Shown here in pieces: positions 56,766-64,000 of a DNA stretch of 64,000 nt. Location of the stretch: contig NZ_CP065359.1 of the NCBI RefSeq assembly GCF_019904295.1, positions 521,001 through 585,000 on the forward strand, in the 5' to 3' direction. The position numbers were made by a program, and so were the translations under genes. Below the pieces are notes generated by a model that did no database searches, was not told where the DNA came from, and saw only the letters and a list, made by a program, of their open reading frames with translations. This DNA is from Ruegeria sp. SCSIO 43209. Lineage in GTDB: Bacteria; Pseudomonadota; Alphaproteobacteria; Rhodobacterales; Rhodobacteraceae. Numbering within the stretch: the first letter of the stretch is position 1; each line of letters starts with the position of its first letter.

Positions 56766-57374
56766 TCATCTGTTGACGGTTTTCATCTCCAATCGATCGC
56801 CCGCTTTTTTGAACCGTGCCGCCAGAAAGAACATCACCACCGCCGAGGTCAGCGCGAAGAAGGCAATTGCCCAGCCCAACGCCACCATGCCGCTGCCGGG
56901 CCAGAAGATCAGCACCAGCCCGACGATGAGTGCGAAGATACCTGAATTACGCACCGTTGCGCGCTCGGGGTCTTGTGGATGCATTTGCGGCAGCGCCATG
57001 AACGAGCCGATCGCAACGAACAGCGCCATCGCCCCCATGAGGGTGAACGCCAGCCAGGCCACGCCCTGTGGCCAGATCAGCAACACCAAACCGATCAGCG
57101 CGGCACCGATACCGACGCCTCCGATCAGCCCGCGCCGCCCAAAACCCAGCCAGGTCAGCGCGCCATCCAGAATCAGCAGCGCCCCTACCAATCGCAGCAA
57201 TAATGAGATGCTGCTGGTCGGCCAGAACAGCGCTGCAATCCCGATCAGACCCGCGAGAATTCCACGCAGCAGAAAGGTCCACCACAGGCTGGCCAGATTG
57301 GTACTTAACGTATCGCGCGCGTCGATACTGCTGTCGTCAAGGATTTCTCCGTCTTTGGGCGGTAGATCGGTCAT
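56766..57374 (-). CDS. HdeD/DUF308-family membrane protein
   Basis: A 202-residue inner-membrane protein with six helices. The start at 57374 gives MTDLPPKDGEILDDSSIDAR; the open frame reaching 57539 would run over the CobB stop. Paired segments such as LRGILAGLIGIAALFWP and LIVGLVLIFWPGSGMVALGW show the internal duplication typical of DUF308 (HdeD). HdeD is an acid-resistance membrane protein in E. coli; the role here is unknown. Confidence 0.85.
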   Translation of the reverse strand: MTDLPPKDGEILDDSSIDARDTLSTNLASLWWTFLLRGILAGLIGIAALFWPTSSISLLLRLVGALLILDGALTWLGFGRRGLIGGVGIGAALIGLVLLIWPQGVAWLAFTLMGAMALFVAIGSFMALPQMHPQDPERATVRNSGIFALIVGLVLIFWPGSGMVALGWAIAFFALTSAVVMFFLAARFKKAGDRLEMKTVNR

Positions 57375-57435
57375 GTCACTCACTCGGGTTTGCGTTTTCT
57401 GCACCATAGACGGGAAGACGCGCCGCTGTCTGCCC

Positions 57436-58134
57436 CTATCGCGTGCTGCCTCGCGCCAACAGCTCATCGACCCAGCGCGGTACTGCCTCTGAGGCTGGCC
57501 CCAGCCGGGTTTCATCAAATATTCCGGCGGATGGCTCAAGGTTCAATTCGATGGTCCGCGCGCCCACGGCCCGCGCCTCTTGTACAAACCCTGCCGCCGG
57601 ATAAACCTGCCCCGAGGTGCCGATCGAGGCGAACAGCGATGCTTCCATCAGATGGTCGTAGATCTCATCCATGAAATATGGCATCTCGCCGAACCATACG
57701 ACGTCGGGCCGGGCCGAGGGCTGGTGACAGGACGGGCAGGGCTCATCCACATCCATTTCGGGTGGCGAAGCCCAACGATATCCGCACGCCGCACACAAAG
57801 CCCCAGCCAAGGTGCCATGCATATGGATCACATGCGCGGCCCCTCCTGCCTCGTGCAGGCTGTCGACATTCTGGGTGACAAGGATCACCTCTCCAGGCCA
57901 GCCCTGCTGCAACCGGGCCAGCGCCTGATGCGCCGCGTTGGGTTGCGCCTTGGCGGCCTGTACTCGGCGGGCATTGTAAAACTGATGCACCAGCGACGGA
58001 TTGCGGGCAAAGACCTCGGGCGTGGCCACATCCTCGATCCGGTGCTGCGCCCACAGGCCCCCTTCATCGCGGAACGTGCCCAACCCGCTTTCGGCGGAAA
58101 TCCCAGCCCCGGTCAGAATGACGATCTTTTCCAT
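57436..58134 (-). CDS. cobB: NAD-dependent protein deacylase (sirtuin)
   Basis: A 232-residue class III sirtuin. The NAD site is VILTGAGISAESGLGTFRDE, then TQNVDSLHEAGG, the catalytic His in HMHGTL, and the zinc pair CAAC ... CPSCH. PDVVWFGEMPYFMDEIY completes the fold. Sequence alone does not separate deacetylase from desuccinylase activity. It is divergent from the phosphatase gene across only 27 bases. Confidence 0.95.
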   Translation of the reverse strand: MEKIVILTGAGISAESGLGTFRDEGGLWAQHRIEDVATPEVFARNPSLVHQFYNARRVQAAKAQPNAAHQALARLQQGWPGEVILVTQNVDSLHEAGGAAHVIHMHGTLAGALCAACGYRWASPPEMDVDEPCPSCHQPSARPDVVWFGEMPYFMDEIYDHLMEASLFASIGTSGQVYPAAGFVQEARAVGARTIELNLEPSAGIFDETRLGPASEAVPRWVDELLARGSTR

Positions 58135-58161
58135 ACCTGCCCCACGCGCTAAACCTCTCTT

Positions 58162-58605
58162 ATGTCACACCGTATCCTTTTCGTCTGCCTGGGCAATATC
58201 TGCCGGTCCCCCGCCGCCGAGGGTGCTTTTCGCGCCCGCGCCCCGCATCACCAGACCGACAGCGCCGGAACCTCGGGCTGGCATATCGGAGACCCGCCTT
58301 ACGGCCCAATGCAAAAGGCCGCCCGCGCGCGTGATATCGACCTCAGCGACCTACGCGCGCGCCAGTTCTTGGCCCAGGATTTCAACCACTTCGACCTGAT
58401 CGTCGGAATGGACGCAGAAAACATCGCGAACATCGAAGATTTGCGCCCGGACGGCAACGACACCCCGGTCCGCCTGTTGACCGATTTTGCGCCTGACAGC
58501 GGCGCGGACCACGTGCCCGATCCCTATTACACCCGGGATTTCGACGGCGCGCTGGACCTGATCGAAGAGGCGGTGCAGGGGCTCGAGGCACATGTGCGGG
58601 CCTAG
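58162..58605 (+). CDS. Low-molecular-weight protein tyrosine phosphatase
   Basis: A 147-residue LMW-PTP. The P-loop is FVCLGNICRSPAAEG with Cys9 as nucleophile and Arg15, and the general acid is in VPDPYYTRDFDG. The middle contains GTSGWHIGDPP, as in eukaryote-like members. In bacteria these enzymes act on tyrosine kinases of exopolysaccharide synthesis or other targets; no such kinase gene is nearby. The TCR stop gives way to an AT-rich region. Confidence 0.95.
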   Translation: MSHRILFVCLGNICRSPAAEGAFRARAPHHQTDSAGTSGWHIGDPPYGPMQKAARARDIDLSDLRARQFLAQDFNHFDLIVGMDAENIANIEDLRPDGNDTPVRLLTDFAPDSGADHVPDPYYTRDFDGALDLIEEAVQGLEAHVRA

Positions 58606-58786
58606 CTTGAATATACCATTCATTTACGACGGCAGATGCGGACGGCATTGTTCCCCATGCGATATATGTCCAATTCTGGACTGATGGGTATGTCGAACTC
58701 AATTTGTAACAACTAAATTTGAGCCAAGTGTTTCAAATAGGTTCTACGGCAAAAATGGGGCAAAGCAGGTGGTGGCTGAAGCTTCC

Positions 58787-59332
58787 TTATGTAGCGCTAT
58801 CCTCATCCGGGCATGGGCAAATCTCATCCATTGCTTCCAGAACGATCTTAGCAATAACAGTAACTGGAACAACGGTGTCGGCCGTAAATTCAGCGATTTC
58901 AGTCGTCAGAGCCATCGCTTCCTCAAGTAGTATAGCTATTGTCTCATTGTTCTCTCGGAACTTATCGTATGCCTCGGTTGCCAACAGTACGCGATCTTCC
59001 TGAAGGCTCCGGATAAAGCCGACAGCAGTCCGGGCTTGTTTGCGCCGTCGGCAATAGTCGATTTTGTCACAAAAATCCTCAGGTTCGCCAGGTGGTTTTC
59101 TCTTGACTTGTCGAGCAAGCAAGCGACCCGACCAGCCAATAAACCGTGCCTTCTGCTCTTGCCACCAGCTAACAATCGAGTAGCTTCGACCATGCGCGTT
59201 AGCTATGCGTCTGAGATCGCTTGAAATTTGTCGATCGAGCGCTTTGGGTGTCAGAAGCAACGCTTGTTCAAGAGTTAGAGCATCTTTGTAACCCGGCGGC
59301 TCTGCACCGATGCCATCTATAGTCATCGTCAT
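58787..59332 (-). CDS. Hypothetical protein in AT-rich patch (181 residues)
   Basis: A 181-residue frame beginning MTMTIDGIGAEPPGYKDALT. It is mostly helical and rich in Arg/Lys and Glu, with a hydrophobic segment near the end (VVPVTVIAKIVLEAM) and a CPCPDED tail. No family is recognised. Its base composition is lower in GC than all its neighbours, suggesting acquisition from elsewhere. The start overlaps the stop of a further small frame (ATGA). The ribosome site is poor. Confidence 0.45.
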   Translation of the reverse strand: MTMTIDGIGAEPPGYKDALTLEQALLLTPKALDRQISSDLRRIANAHGRSYSIVSWWQEQKARFIGWSGRLLARQVKRKPPGEPEDFCDKIDYCRRRKQARTAVGFIRSLQEDRVLLATEAYDKFRENNETIAILLEEAMALTTEIAEFTADTVVPVTVIAKIVLEAMDEICPCPDEDSAT

Positions 59333-59589
59333 TCTAAAAAAACTTTCGTAGCAAATTCAAAACATGAAGCGCACACTATGTTGCAAAGGCAATGCTTGGC
59401 AACGTACTTTAATGAAAATGGTGACTTGCCGCTAAAAAGAGAGGCGCCAGAGTCCATCTGGTTTCGTTGTAGAAGAAATGCTGCGTTCTTGAGATAAACT
59501 TTTGAAAGTCGCAAATTAGAGCGATAGCAAATAATCGTATTCGCTGCCTCTCGCTCTATCCCACCACCTTCAACTGACCACCTAACCAC
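59329..59589 (-). CDS. Doubtful small ORF (86 residues) upstream of the 181-residue gene
   Basis: The frame runs from inside the end of the LysR gene to a stop that overlaps the next start. It has many Cys residues (CHLCNIVCASCFEF-like, residues 68-79) and AT-rich codons but no recognisable family. A start further in (MDSGASLFSGKS) would remove the overlap with LysR. The ATGA overlap with the next gene is the only argument for it. Confidence 0.22.
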   Translation of the reverse strand: MVRWSVEGGGIEREAANTIICYRSNLRLSKVYLKNAAFLLQRNQMDSGASLFSGKSPFSLKYVAKHCLCNIVCASCFEFATKVFLE

Positions 59590-60497
59590 GGCAATTGCGC
59601 AATCGCTGGATCAACGATCTGGCTGCGCATCAGACGTCGGATCATGTCGGCCACTTCCTGCGGTACCTGATCGGACCAGTCGGTCCGTGTAAACAAGGAA
59701 ATGGTGCGTGCGAACTCACCGAACGGGGCAGGGTGCGCCTCCATCCCGTCGTGGAAGCGGGCGGCGCGCATATAGCCCAGCGGCGTGGTAATCGCCCAGC
59801 CGAGGCCGCGCGCAACCATCGCCATCAGCGCGAGGTGTGAGCCGATTTCGAACCGTTCCTCGAATTCCAGCTGCTGCCGGGCCAGATGGCTTTCGATCTG
59901 ACGGCTGATCAACTGCTCGCGGGCATAGCGCAGAAAGGGCAGATCCTGCACTGGTTGCGCAACGCCCTTAGGCGCGACCAGAATGAACGGATCCTGCACC
60001 AGCGGATATTCGACCACGCCCTCCAGCACCTCGCCAGAATGGGCCGAGACCGCCATGTGCAGGCGCTGCGCCTCAAGCTCGGCAAACAGGTCCAGACTGG
60101 GCAGCGTGATCAGCTTGAATTTCGACCGGGTCAGACTGTCGGCCAGCAACGTCGCCAATCGCGGCGTCAGGTCGTTGTCGAAATCGTCGATCAAGCCGAT
60201 GGACAGGGTGGTCAGATGCCCCAGATCCATCACCGCCAGTTCGCCTTGCGCCATCTGCAACTCGGCCAGCACTGCCTCGGCCCGCGCCAGGAAACTGCGG
60301 CCGGCCTGCGTCAGTCGCATCGGTCGCCGCCCGTGATCCACCAGATCGGTGCCCAAAGCCTTTTCCAGATTGCGCAACTGCTGGGAAACCGAGGGCTGGC
60401 TGAGCCCCGTGATCTCGGCCGCCTGCGCCACCGATCCGGTCCGCGCCAGCGCCTCGAACACTTCAAGGCCCCGCAGGGTCAGCCCTTTCATCACCAT
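59556..60497 (-). CDS. LysR-family transcriptional regulator
   Basis: A 313-residue LTTR. The start at 60497 follows an AAAGG site; 60491 is also possible. The N-terminal winged helix (LRGLEVFEALARTGSVAQAA, then EITGLSQPSVSQQLRNLEKA) is clear, and the rest is the type 2 periplasmic-binding-like effector domain. It has no divergent target gene next to it; on one side lies a secreted-protein gene, on the other the AT-rich patch. The inducer and targets are unknown. Confidence 0.92.
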   Translation of the reverse strand: MVMKGLTLRGLEVFEALARTGSVAQAAEITGLSQPSVSQQLRNLEKALGTDLVDHGRRPMRLTQAGRSFLARAEAVLAELQMAQGELAVMDLGHLTTLSIGLIDDFDNDLTPRLATLLADSLTRSKFKLITLPSLDLFAELEAQRLHMAVSAHSGEVLEGVVEYPLVQDPFILVAPKGVAQPVQDLPFLRYAREQLISRQIESHLARQQLEFEERFEIGSHLALMAMVARGLGWAITTPLGYMRAARFHDGMEAHPAPFGEFARTISLFTRTDWSDQVPQEVADMIRRLMRSQIVDPAIAQLPWLGGQLKVVG

Positions 60498-60562
60498 CGC
60501 AAATACCTTTCGCTGCGCCATTTCTGAGGCGCAGCGGGCATCAGGTCAAGGATTGACAGGGC

Positions 60563-60871
60563 TCAGTTGCAGATCGCTTGCGCCATCTGGCCAAAGTTCT
60601 GATACCGATCCCACAGCGCATCATCGCGCGCGGTCTGCGACATCTTTAACTCCTGCGCCTGATGCGGGTTGGTGAACCACTTGGCGACGGTCTTCTGATC
60701 ACTACGCGTCAGCGCCTGATCCGCCACGCGCTGAATACACCGGCACCGCGCCCGCGTCGCCGCTTCACGGTCTGATGCCAGACACGCCCGCTTGATCTGC
60801 GCCGCGTCCACTGTGTGGGCCACCGACGTCAGCGATGCCGCACAAAATGCGATTAAGAGGAACTGTTTCAT
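60563..60871 (-). CDS. Secreted hypothetical protein with Cys pairs
   Basis: A 102-residue protein with a signal peptide (MKQFLLIAFCAASLTSVAHT, cleavage near VDA). The start at 60871 is chosen for this; the longer frame to 60943 buries it. The mature part has C-A-S-D-R / R-C-R-C-I-Q and a C-terminal ICN, so four cysteines could form disulfides. The RCRCIQRVADQ pattern resembles small periplasmic proteins of roseobacters. No function known. Confidence 0.65.
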   Translation of the reverse strand: MKQFLLIAFCAASLTSVAHTVDAAQIKRACLASDREAATRARCRCIQRVADQALTRSDQKTVAKWFTNPHQAQELKMSQTARDDALWDRYQNFGQMAQAICN

Positions 60872-61047
60872 ACTCGAGCCTCGTTTTTTGCCTGCCCGGA
60901 CGGGTCTTATGCCCCTCTCGGTCTGCGGCGGAGTATGAATCAAAGTGGATTCGGGATCAATTGGGTGGTTCGAAAAAGTGATTGCACGCGGCTGGGATGT
61001 CGCGTTTTCTGGCCAGACATTGTTTAAATCTCTTTCATGAGACCACT

Positions 61048-61115
61048 ATGCTTAAGAAATACGGGCGCACTTCCATCTGCCGGAGTCTCCCGGGGCGACC
61101 AGCGATGATAAGATC
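61048..61115 (+). other. Out-of-frame 5' part of the RNA ligase gene
   Basis: From ATG at 61048 the frame reads MLKKYGRT, matching the KYxRTxHL opening of RNA ligases. Just after, near 61062-61066, the family-like sequence (FHLPESPGATSDDKI) continues only in the other frame, that of the ligase ORF. One base appears to be missing. The segment length is consistent with a single-base loss. Confidence 0.6.
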
Positions 61116-61670
61116 ATGTCCAGCGTTGATAAACTGGCTTCGGCTGAGGAGGCCGTCTTCACCGAAAAACTGGACGGTGAGAATACAACGATTCATAGTC
61201 AGGGCTGCCACCCCCGCAGTATTGACGCGCGTTACCACCCGTCCCGAGATTGGATGAAGGCCTTCGCTACCGGAATTTCGCCACAGCTTGACGAAGATGA
61301 GCGCATAGTCGGTGAATATCTGTTTGCGCGCCGCTCGATAGCGTACTCGGCGTTGCCGACTTATTTCCTGGGCTTCGCCTGGATCAAGGCAAAGCGCGTG
61401 CAATCGTGGGACGCGACGCTTTCACGCTTTCTCGAGCTGGGGATTGCTGCCGTTCCCGAACTCTATCGCGGACGGTTCTCTGTTAAGGTTCTGGCAGATG
61501 TGATCGCGGGCCTGGATCTGGATACTCAGGAGGGTTTTGTCGTTCGCACAACTGCAGCGTTTAACGAAGAAGACATGCCCACTCACCACGCGAAATACGT
61601 GCGCGAGGGTCATGTGCAAAGCGAGACGCATTGGATGAACGCGGAGTTGGTCAAAAACAGGTTGCTCTGA
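61116..61670 (+). CDS. RNA ligase family protein (probably 5'-frameshifted)
   Basis: A 184-residue nucleotidyltransferase ORF. The adenylation motif I is EKLDGEN with Lys18, motif III is around RIVGEYLFARRSIAY, motif IV is EGFVVRTT (139-146) and motif V includes KYVRE (160-164). This is the RNA ligase set of the covalent nucleotidyltransferase superfamily, sealing RNA ends. The ATG at 61116 lacks the usual first 23 residues, which are found upstream in another frame. It may be an expressed shorter protein, a recent pseudogene, or a sequencing error. No RtcB/kinase partner is adjacent. Confidence 0.75.
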   Translation: MSSVDKLASAEEAVFTEKLDGENTTIHSQGCHPRSIDARYHPSRDWMKAFATGISPQLDEDERIVGEYLFARRSIAYSALPTYFLGFAWIKAKRVQSWDATLSRFLELGIAAVPELYRGRFSVKVLADVIAGLDLDTQEGFVVRTTAAFNEEDMPTHHAKYVREGHVQSETHWMNAELVKNRLL

Positions 61671-61757
61671 ACGGTCAGAGGCCTCGCAATCAAAGGGTTT
61701 CGCTGGGGCTTCGTCCCACCTTGACCACAGCCCATTTCCGACGCATATCCCCAACCC

Positions 61758-63557
61758 ATGACAGACCTCGCTCATATCCGCAATTTCTCCATCGTCGCGC
61801 ATATCGACCATGGCAAATCCACCCTTGCTGACCGGCTCATCCAAGAGACCGGAACGGTTAAGGATCGCGACATGAAGGAACAGTTGCTCGACAGCATGGA
61901 TATCGAGCGTGAGCGTGGCATTACCATCAAGGCCAACACGGTTCGCATCGACTATACCGCCGACAATGGCGAGGCGTATGTGCTGAACCTGATCGACACT
62001 CCCGGCCACGTGGACTTTGCCTATGAGGTCAGCCGGTCCATGCGCGCGGTCGAAGGGTCTTTGCTGGTTGTGGACTCGACCCAAGGGGTCGAAGCGCAGA
62101 CGCTGGCGAATGTCTATCAGGCCATCGACGCAGATCATGAGATCGTGCCGGTGCTGAACAAGATCGACCTGCCTGCATCCGACTGTGACCGCGTGGCCGA
62201 ACAGATCGAGGATGTGATCGGCATCGACGCCACCGACGCCATTCAGGTCTCCGCCAAGACGGGGCAGGGCATCCACGAAACGCTCGAAGCCATCGTGCAG
62301 CAACTGCCCGCGCCACAGGGCAATCTGGACGCGCCGCTCAAGGCGATGCTGGTGGATTCCTGGTACGACGCCTATCTCGGCGTCATCGTTCTGGTCCGCA
62401 TCATGGACGGCACGCTGAAAAAGGGGATGCGGGTGAAGTTCATGTCGAACAACACCCTGCACCATGTCGACCGCGTCGGCGTCTTCCGGCCTGAGATGGA
62501 GATGGTGGATTCGCTGGGCCCCGGTGAGATCGGCTTCCTGACCGCCTCGATCAAACAGGTCCGCGACACCCGCGTCGGCGACACCATCACCAATGACCGC
62601 AACGGCACCGAAGAGGCCCTGACGGGATTCAAACCCGCGCAGCCGGTGGTGTTCTGCGGCCTCTTCCCCGTCGACAGTTCCGAATTCGAAGACCTGCGCG
62701 ATGCGATCGACAAACTGGCCCTGAACGACGCCAGCTTCAGCTTTGAAATGGAAACCTCGGCGGCATTGGGCTTTGGCTTCCGCTGCGGTTTCCTCGGCCT
62801 GCTGCACCTAGAGGTCATCCGCGACCGGATCGAACGCGAATACGATATCGAGCTCATCACGACGGCTCCCTCGGTGATCTATCACGTCTACATGAAAGAC
62901 GGCGAGATGATCGAGCTGCACAACCCCGCCGACATGCCCGACCCGTCGAAGGTCGACCATATCGAGGAACCGCGCATCAAGGCGACCATTCTGGTGCCGG
63001 ATGAATACCTCGGCGACGTGCTGAAACTCTGCCAAGACCGCCGTGGCATCCAGCTGGACCTGACATATGCGGGCACCCGCGCCATGGTCGTCTATGACCT
63101 GCCGCTGAACGAGGTTGTCTTTGACTTCTACGACCGCCTGAAATCGGTGACCAAGGGCTATGCTTCGTTCGACTACCAGATGACCGGCTACACCGAGGAC
63201 AATCTGGTCAAGATGTCGGTGCTGGTGAATGACGAACCGGTCGACGCGCTGTCGACCATGGTTCACCGCGACCGGGCCGAGATGCGGGGCCGTGCAATGT
63301 GCGAAAAGCTCAAGGACCTGATCCCGCGCCACATGTTCAAAATCCCGATCCAGGCCGCCATCGGAGGCAAGGTCATCGCCCGCGAGACCCTCTCGGCCTT
63401 GCGCAAGGACGTGACCGCCAAATGCTACGGAGGCGACGCCACGCGGAAACGCAAACTGCTGGACAAGCAGAAGGCGGGTAAGAAAAAGATGCGTCAGTTC
63501 GGGAAGGTGGATATCCCGCAGGAGGCGTTTATTTCAGCGTTGAAGATGGACAGCTAA
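61758..63557 (+). CDS. lepA: Elongation factor 4 (LepA)
   Basis: A 599-residue translational GTPase. The G1 motif is [16 protein letters not shown]2 [15 protein letters not shown]3 DTPGHVDF, and G4 NKIDLP. Domains II, III and V follow, and the LepA-specific C-terminus is complete ([20 protein letters not shown] then [18 protein letters not shown]). LepA acts on stalled or misassembled ribosomes. The ribosome site is weak; the gene is monocistronic. A small 7-bp hairpin (GGACAGC/GCTGTCC, 63548-63565) overlaps the stop. Confidence 0.98.
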   Translation: MTDLAHIRNFSIVAHIDHGKSTLADRLIQETGTVKDRDMKEQLLDSMDIERERGITIKANTVRIDYTADNGEAYVLNLIDTPGHVDFAYEVSRSMRAVEGSLLVVDSTQGVEAQTLANVYQAIDADHEIVPVLNKIDLPASDCDRVAEQIEDVIGIDATDAIQVSAKTGQGIHETLEAIVQQLPAPQGNLDAPLKAMLVDSWYDAYLGVIVLVRIMDGTLKKGMRVKFMSNNTLHHVDRVGVFRPEMEMVDSLGPGEIGFLTASIKQVRDTRVGDTITNDRNGTEEALTGFKPAQPVVFCGLFPVDSSEFEDLRDAIDKLALNDASFSFEMETSAALGFGFRCGFLGLLHLEVIRDRIEREYDIELITTAPSVIYHVYMKDGEMIELHNPADMPDPSKVDHIEEPRIKATILVPDEYLGDVLKLCQDRRGIQLDLTYAGTRAMVVYDLPLNEVVFDFYDRLKSVTKGYASFDYQMTGYTEDNLVKMSVLVNDEPVDALSTMVHRDRAEMRGRAMCEKLKDLIPRHMFKIPIQAAIGGKVIARETLSALRKDVTAKCYGGDATRKRKLLDKQKAGKKKMRQFGKVDIPQEAFISALKMDS

Positions 63558-63585
63558 GGCTGTCCTTCCTCTCCGTTGATCGGTT

Positions 63586-64000
63586 CTATACGGCCTCAGG
63601 ATCAGCGTCACTCTGACCAAGTTCCGCGAGTTCACTCCAAACCGCTCTTGGGATATCCCAATCCGCCCATTCGAGTGTTTGTCTCACATGCTGTGGCCAA
63701 GTCACTCCACACACCGTTGACGCAATTTTTGCGTCCCGCATCGAGAATTGCAGCGCTAAGGCGCCTAAGGGCACGTCATAGCGGGCACAGATTTCCTCAA
63801 CCGCGCGCACGGGTGCGAGCGTTTCTTCTGTTGCTGGCTGATAGACGTAGAAATGATGGATTGCGCTGCCTCTGGCCAAGATTCCGCCGGCGTAAGGCGC
63901 TGCGTTCAATACCGTAACGTCCTTCGAGTTGGCCAGTTCGATCAGCGGCGCCGCATTCATGTTTACAAGCGTGTGCCGGTTGTGAGTCATCACCACGTCG
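63586..64000 (-). CDS. Aldo/keto reductase, C-terminal part (partial)
   Basis: The last 137 codons of a gene that begins to the right of the window. DVVMTHNRHTLVN, TVLNAAPYAGGILARGSA and LALQFSMRDAKIASTVCGVT are the C-terminal landmarks of the aldo/keto reductase group that includes D-threo-aldose 1-dehydrogenase (L-fucose dehydrogenase). The catalytic Tyr/Lys are beyond the edge. It is convergent with lepA (28-base gap). Confidence 0.85.
   Translation of the reverse strand, partial: DVVMTHNRHTLVNMNAAPLIELANSKDVTVLNAAPYAGGILARGSAIHHFYVYQPATEETLAPVRAVEEICARYDVPLGALALQFSMRDAKIASTVCGVTWPQHVRQTLEWADWDIPRAVWSELAELGQSDADPEAV

Noticed and set aside
58606..59589. Prophage or insertion sequence as the source of the AT-rich patch
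   Set aside because: No transposase, integrase, terminal inverted repeats or target duplication seen.
61422..62807. 461-residue frame on the minus strand, antisense to the RNA ligase end and lepA
   Set aside because: It mirrors highly conserved lepA codons and has no family signature; long antisense frames are expected in high-GC DNA.

Overview
The window is a dense, high-GC stretch of an alphaproteobacterial chromosome. Gene content and order point to the Rhodobacteraceae, most likely the Roseobacter group (Ruegeria- or Phaeobacter-like). Pointers are the order cytochrome oxidase subunit III - SURF1 - thrC - M16 peptidase - GNAT, a GcrA cell-cycle regulator, two Hint-domain proteins of the kind common in roseobacters, a complete Entner-Doudoroff operon (zwf-edd-eda), ptsP behind lysC, and short hairpin-bearing intergenic repeats. 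This placement rests on recognition and was not checked by a database search. I see no rRNA, tRNA, CRISPR array, insertion sequence or prophage.

Layout. 1-5.1 kb: end of the aa3 oxidase operon (subunit III, SURF1), running by overlapping stop/start codons into thrC, an M16 peptidase and an acetyltransferase, then an exported MBL-fold protein. 5.1-10.9 kb: a GlcD-type FAD dehydrogenase, a fasciclin protein, apt, a divergent pair of very small genes (44 and 57 residues), a LysE exporter, a membrane-anchored hydrolase and mtnP. 11-17.5 kb: SulP transporter, hexapeptide acetyltransferase, flavin reductase, GNAT, EcsC, Nudix, DUF1178 and SDR genes. 17.7-28.6 kb: lysC, ptsP, the zwf-edd-eda operon with a LacI-type palindrome upstream, two PLP aminotransferases and a crotonase. 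28.6-38 kb: DUF1992, BenE transporter, valS, a phytanoyl-CoA dioxygenase-like protein, an orphan molybdenum hydroxylase large subunit and a DUF2235 hydrolase. 38-45.6 kb: Hint protein 1, gcrA, an ABC-2 permease, a DMT exporter, argD-argF, a tautomerase-fold isomerase, and a two-gene unit pairing a Tat-exported dioxygenase-fold protein with a four-histidine membrane cytochrome-like protein. 45.8-55 kb: pirin, panE-like, PiT phosphate transporter with a Pho-box-like repeat, Nudix, hrpB, meaB, Hint protein 2. 55-64 kb: rpmB, a 47-residue small gene, a copper-chaperone pair, HdeD-like protein, divergent cobB and low-molecular-weight phosphatase, a low-GC patch with unrecognised ORFs, a LysR regulator, an RNA ligase whose 5' end looks frameshifted, lepA, and the C-terminal part of an aldo/keto reductase.

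How it fits together. Most of the window is housekeeping: respiration assembly, threonine/aspartate/arginine biosynthesis, glucose catabolism by the Entner-Doudoroff route, purine and methylthioadenosine salvage, translation (valS, rpmB, lepA) and cell-cycle control. No large unknown system is evident. The least explained items are: the exported dioxygenase-fold protein that appears to lack both iron-ligand tyrosines and sits 3 nt from a heme-type membrane protein; the RNA ligase with a 5' frameshift; the two Hint proteins with unrelated N-terminal domains; the AT-rich patch at 58.6-59.6 kb; and three small genes of 44, 57 and 47 codons.
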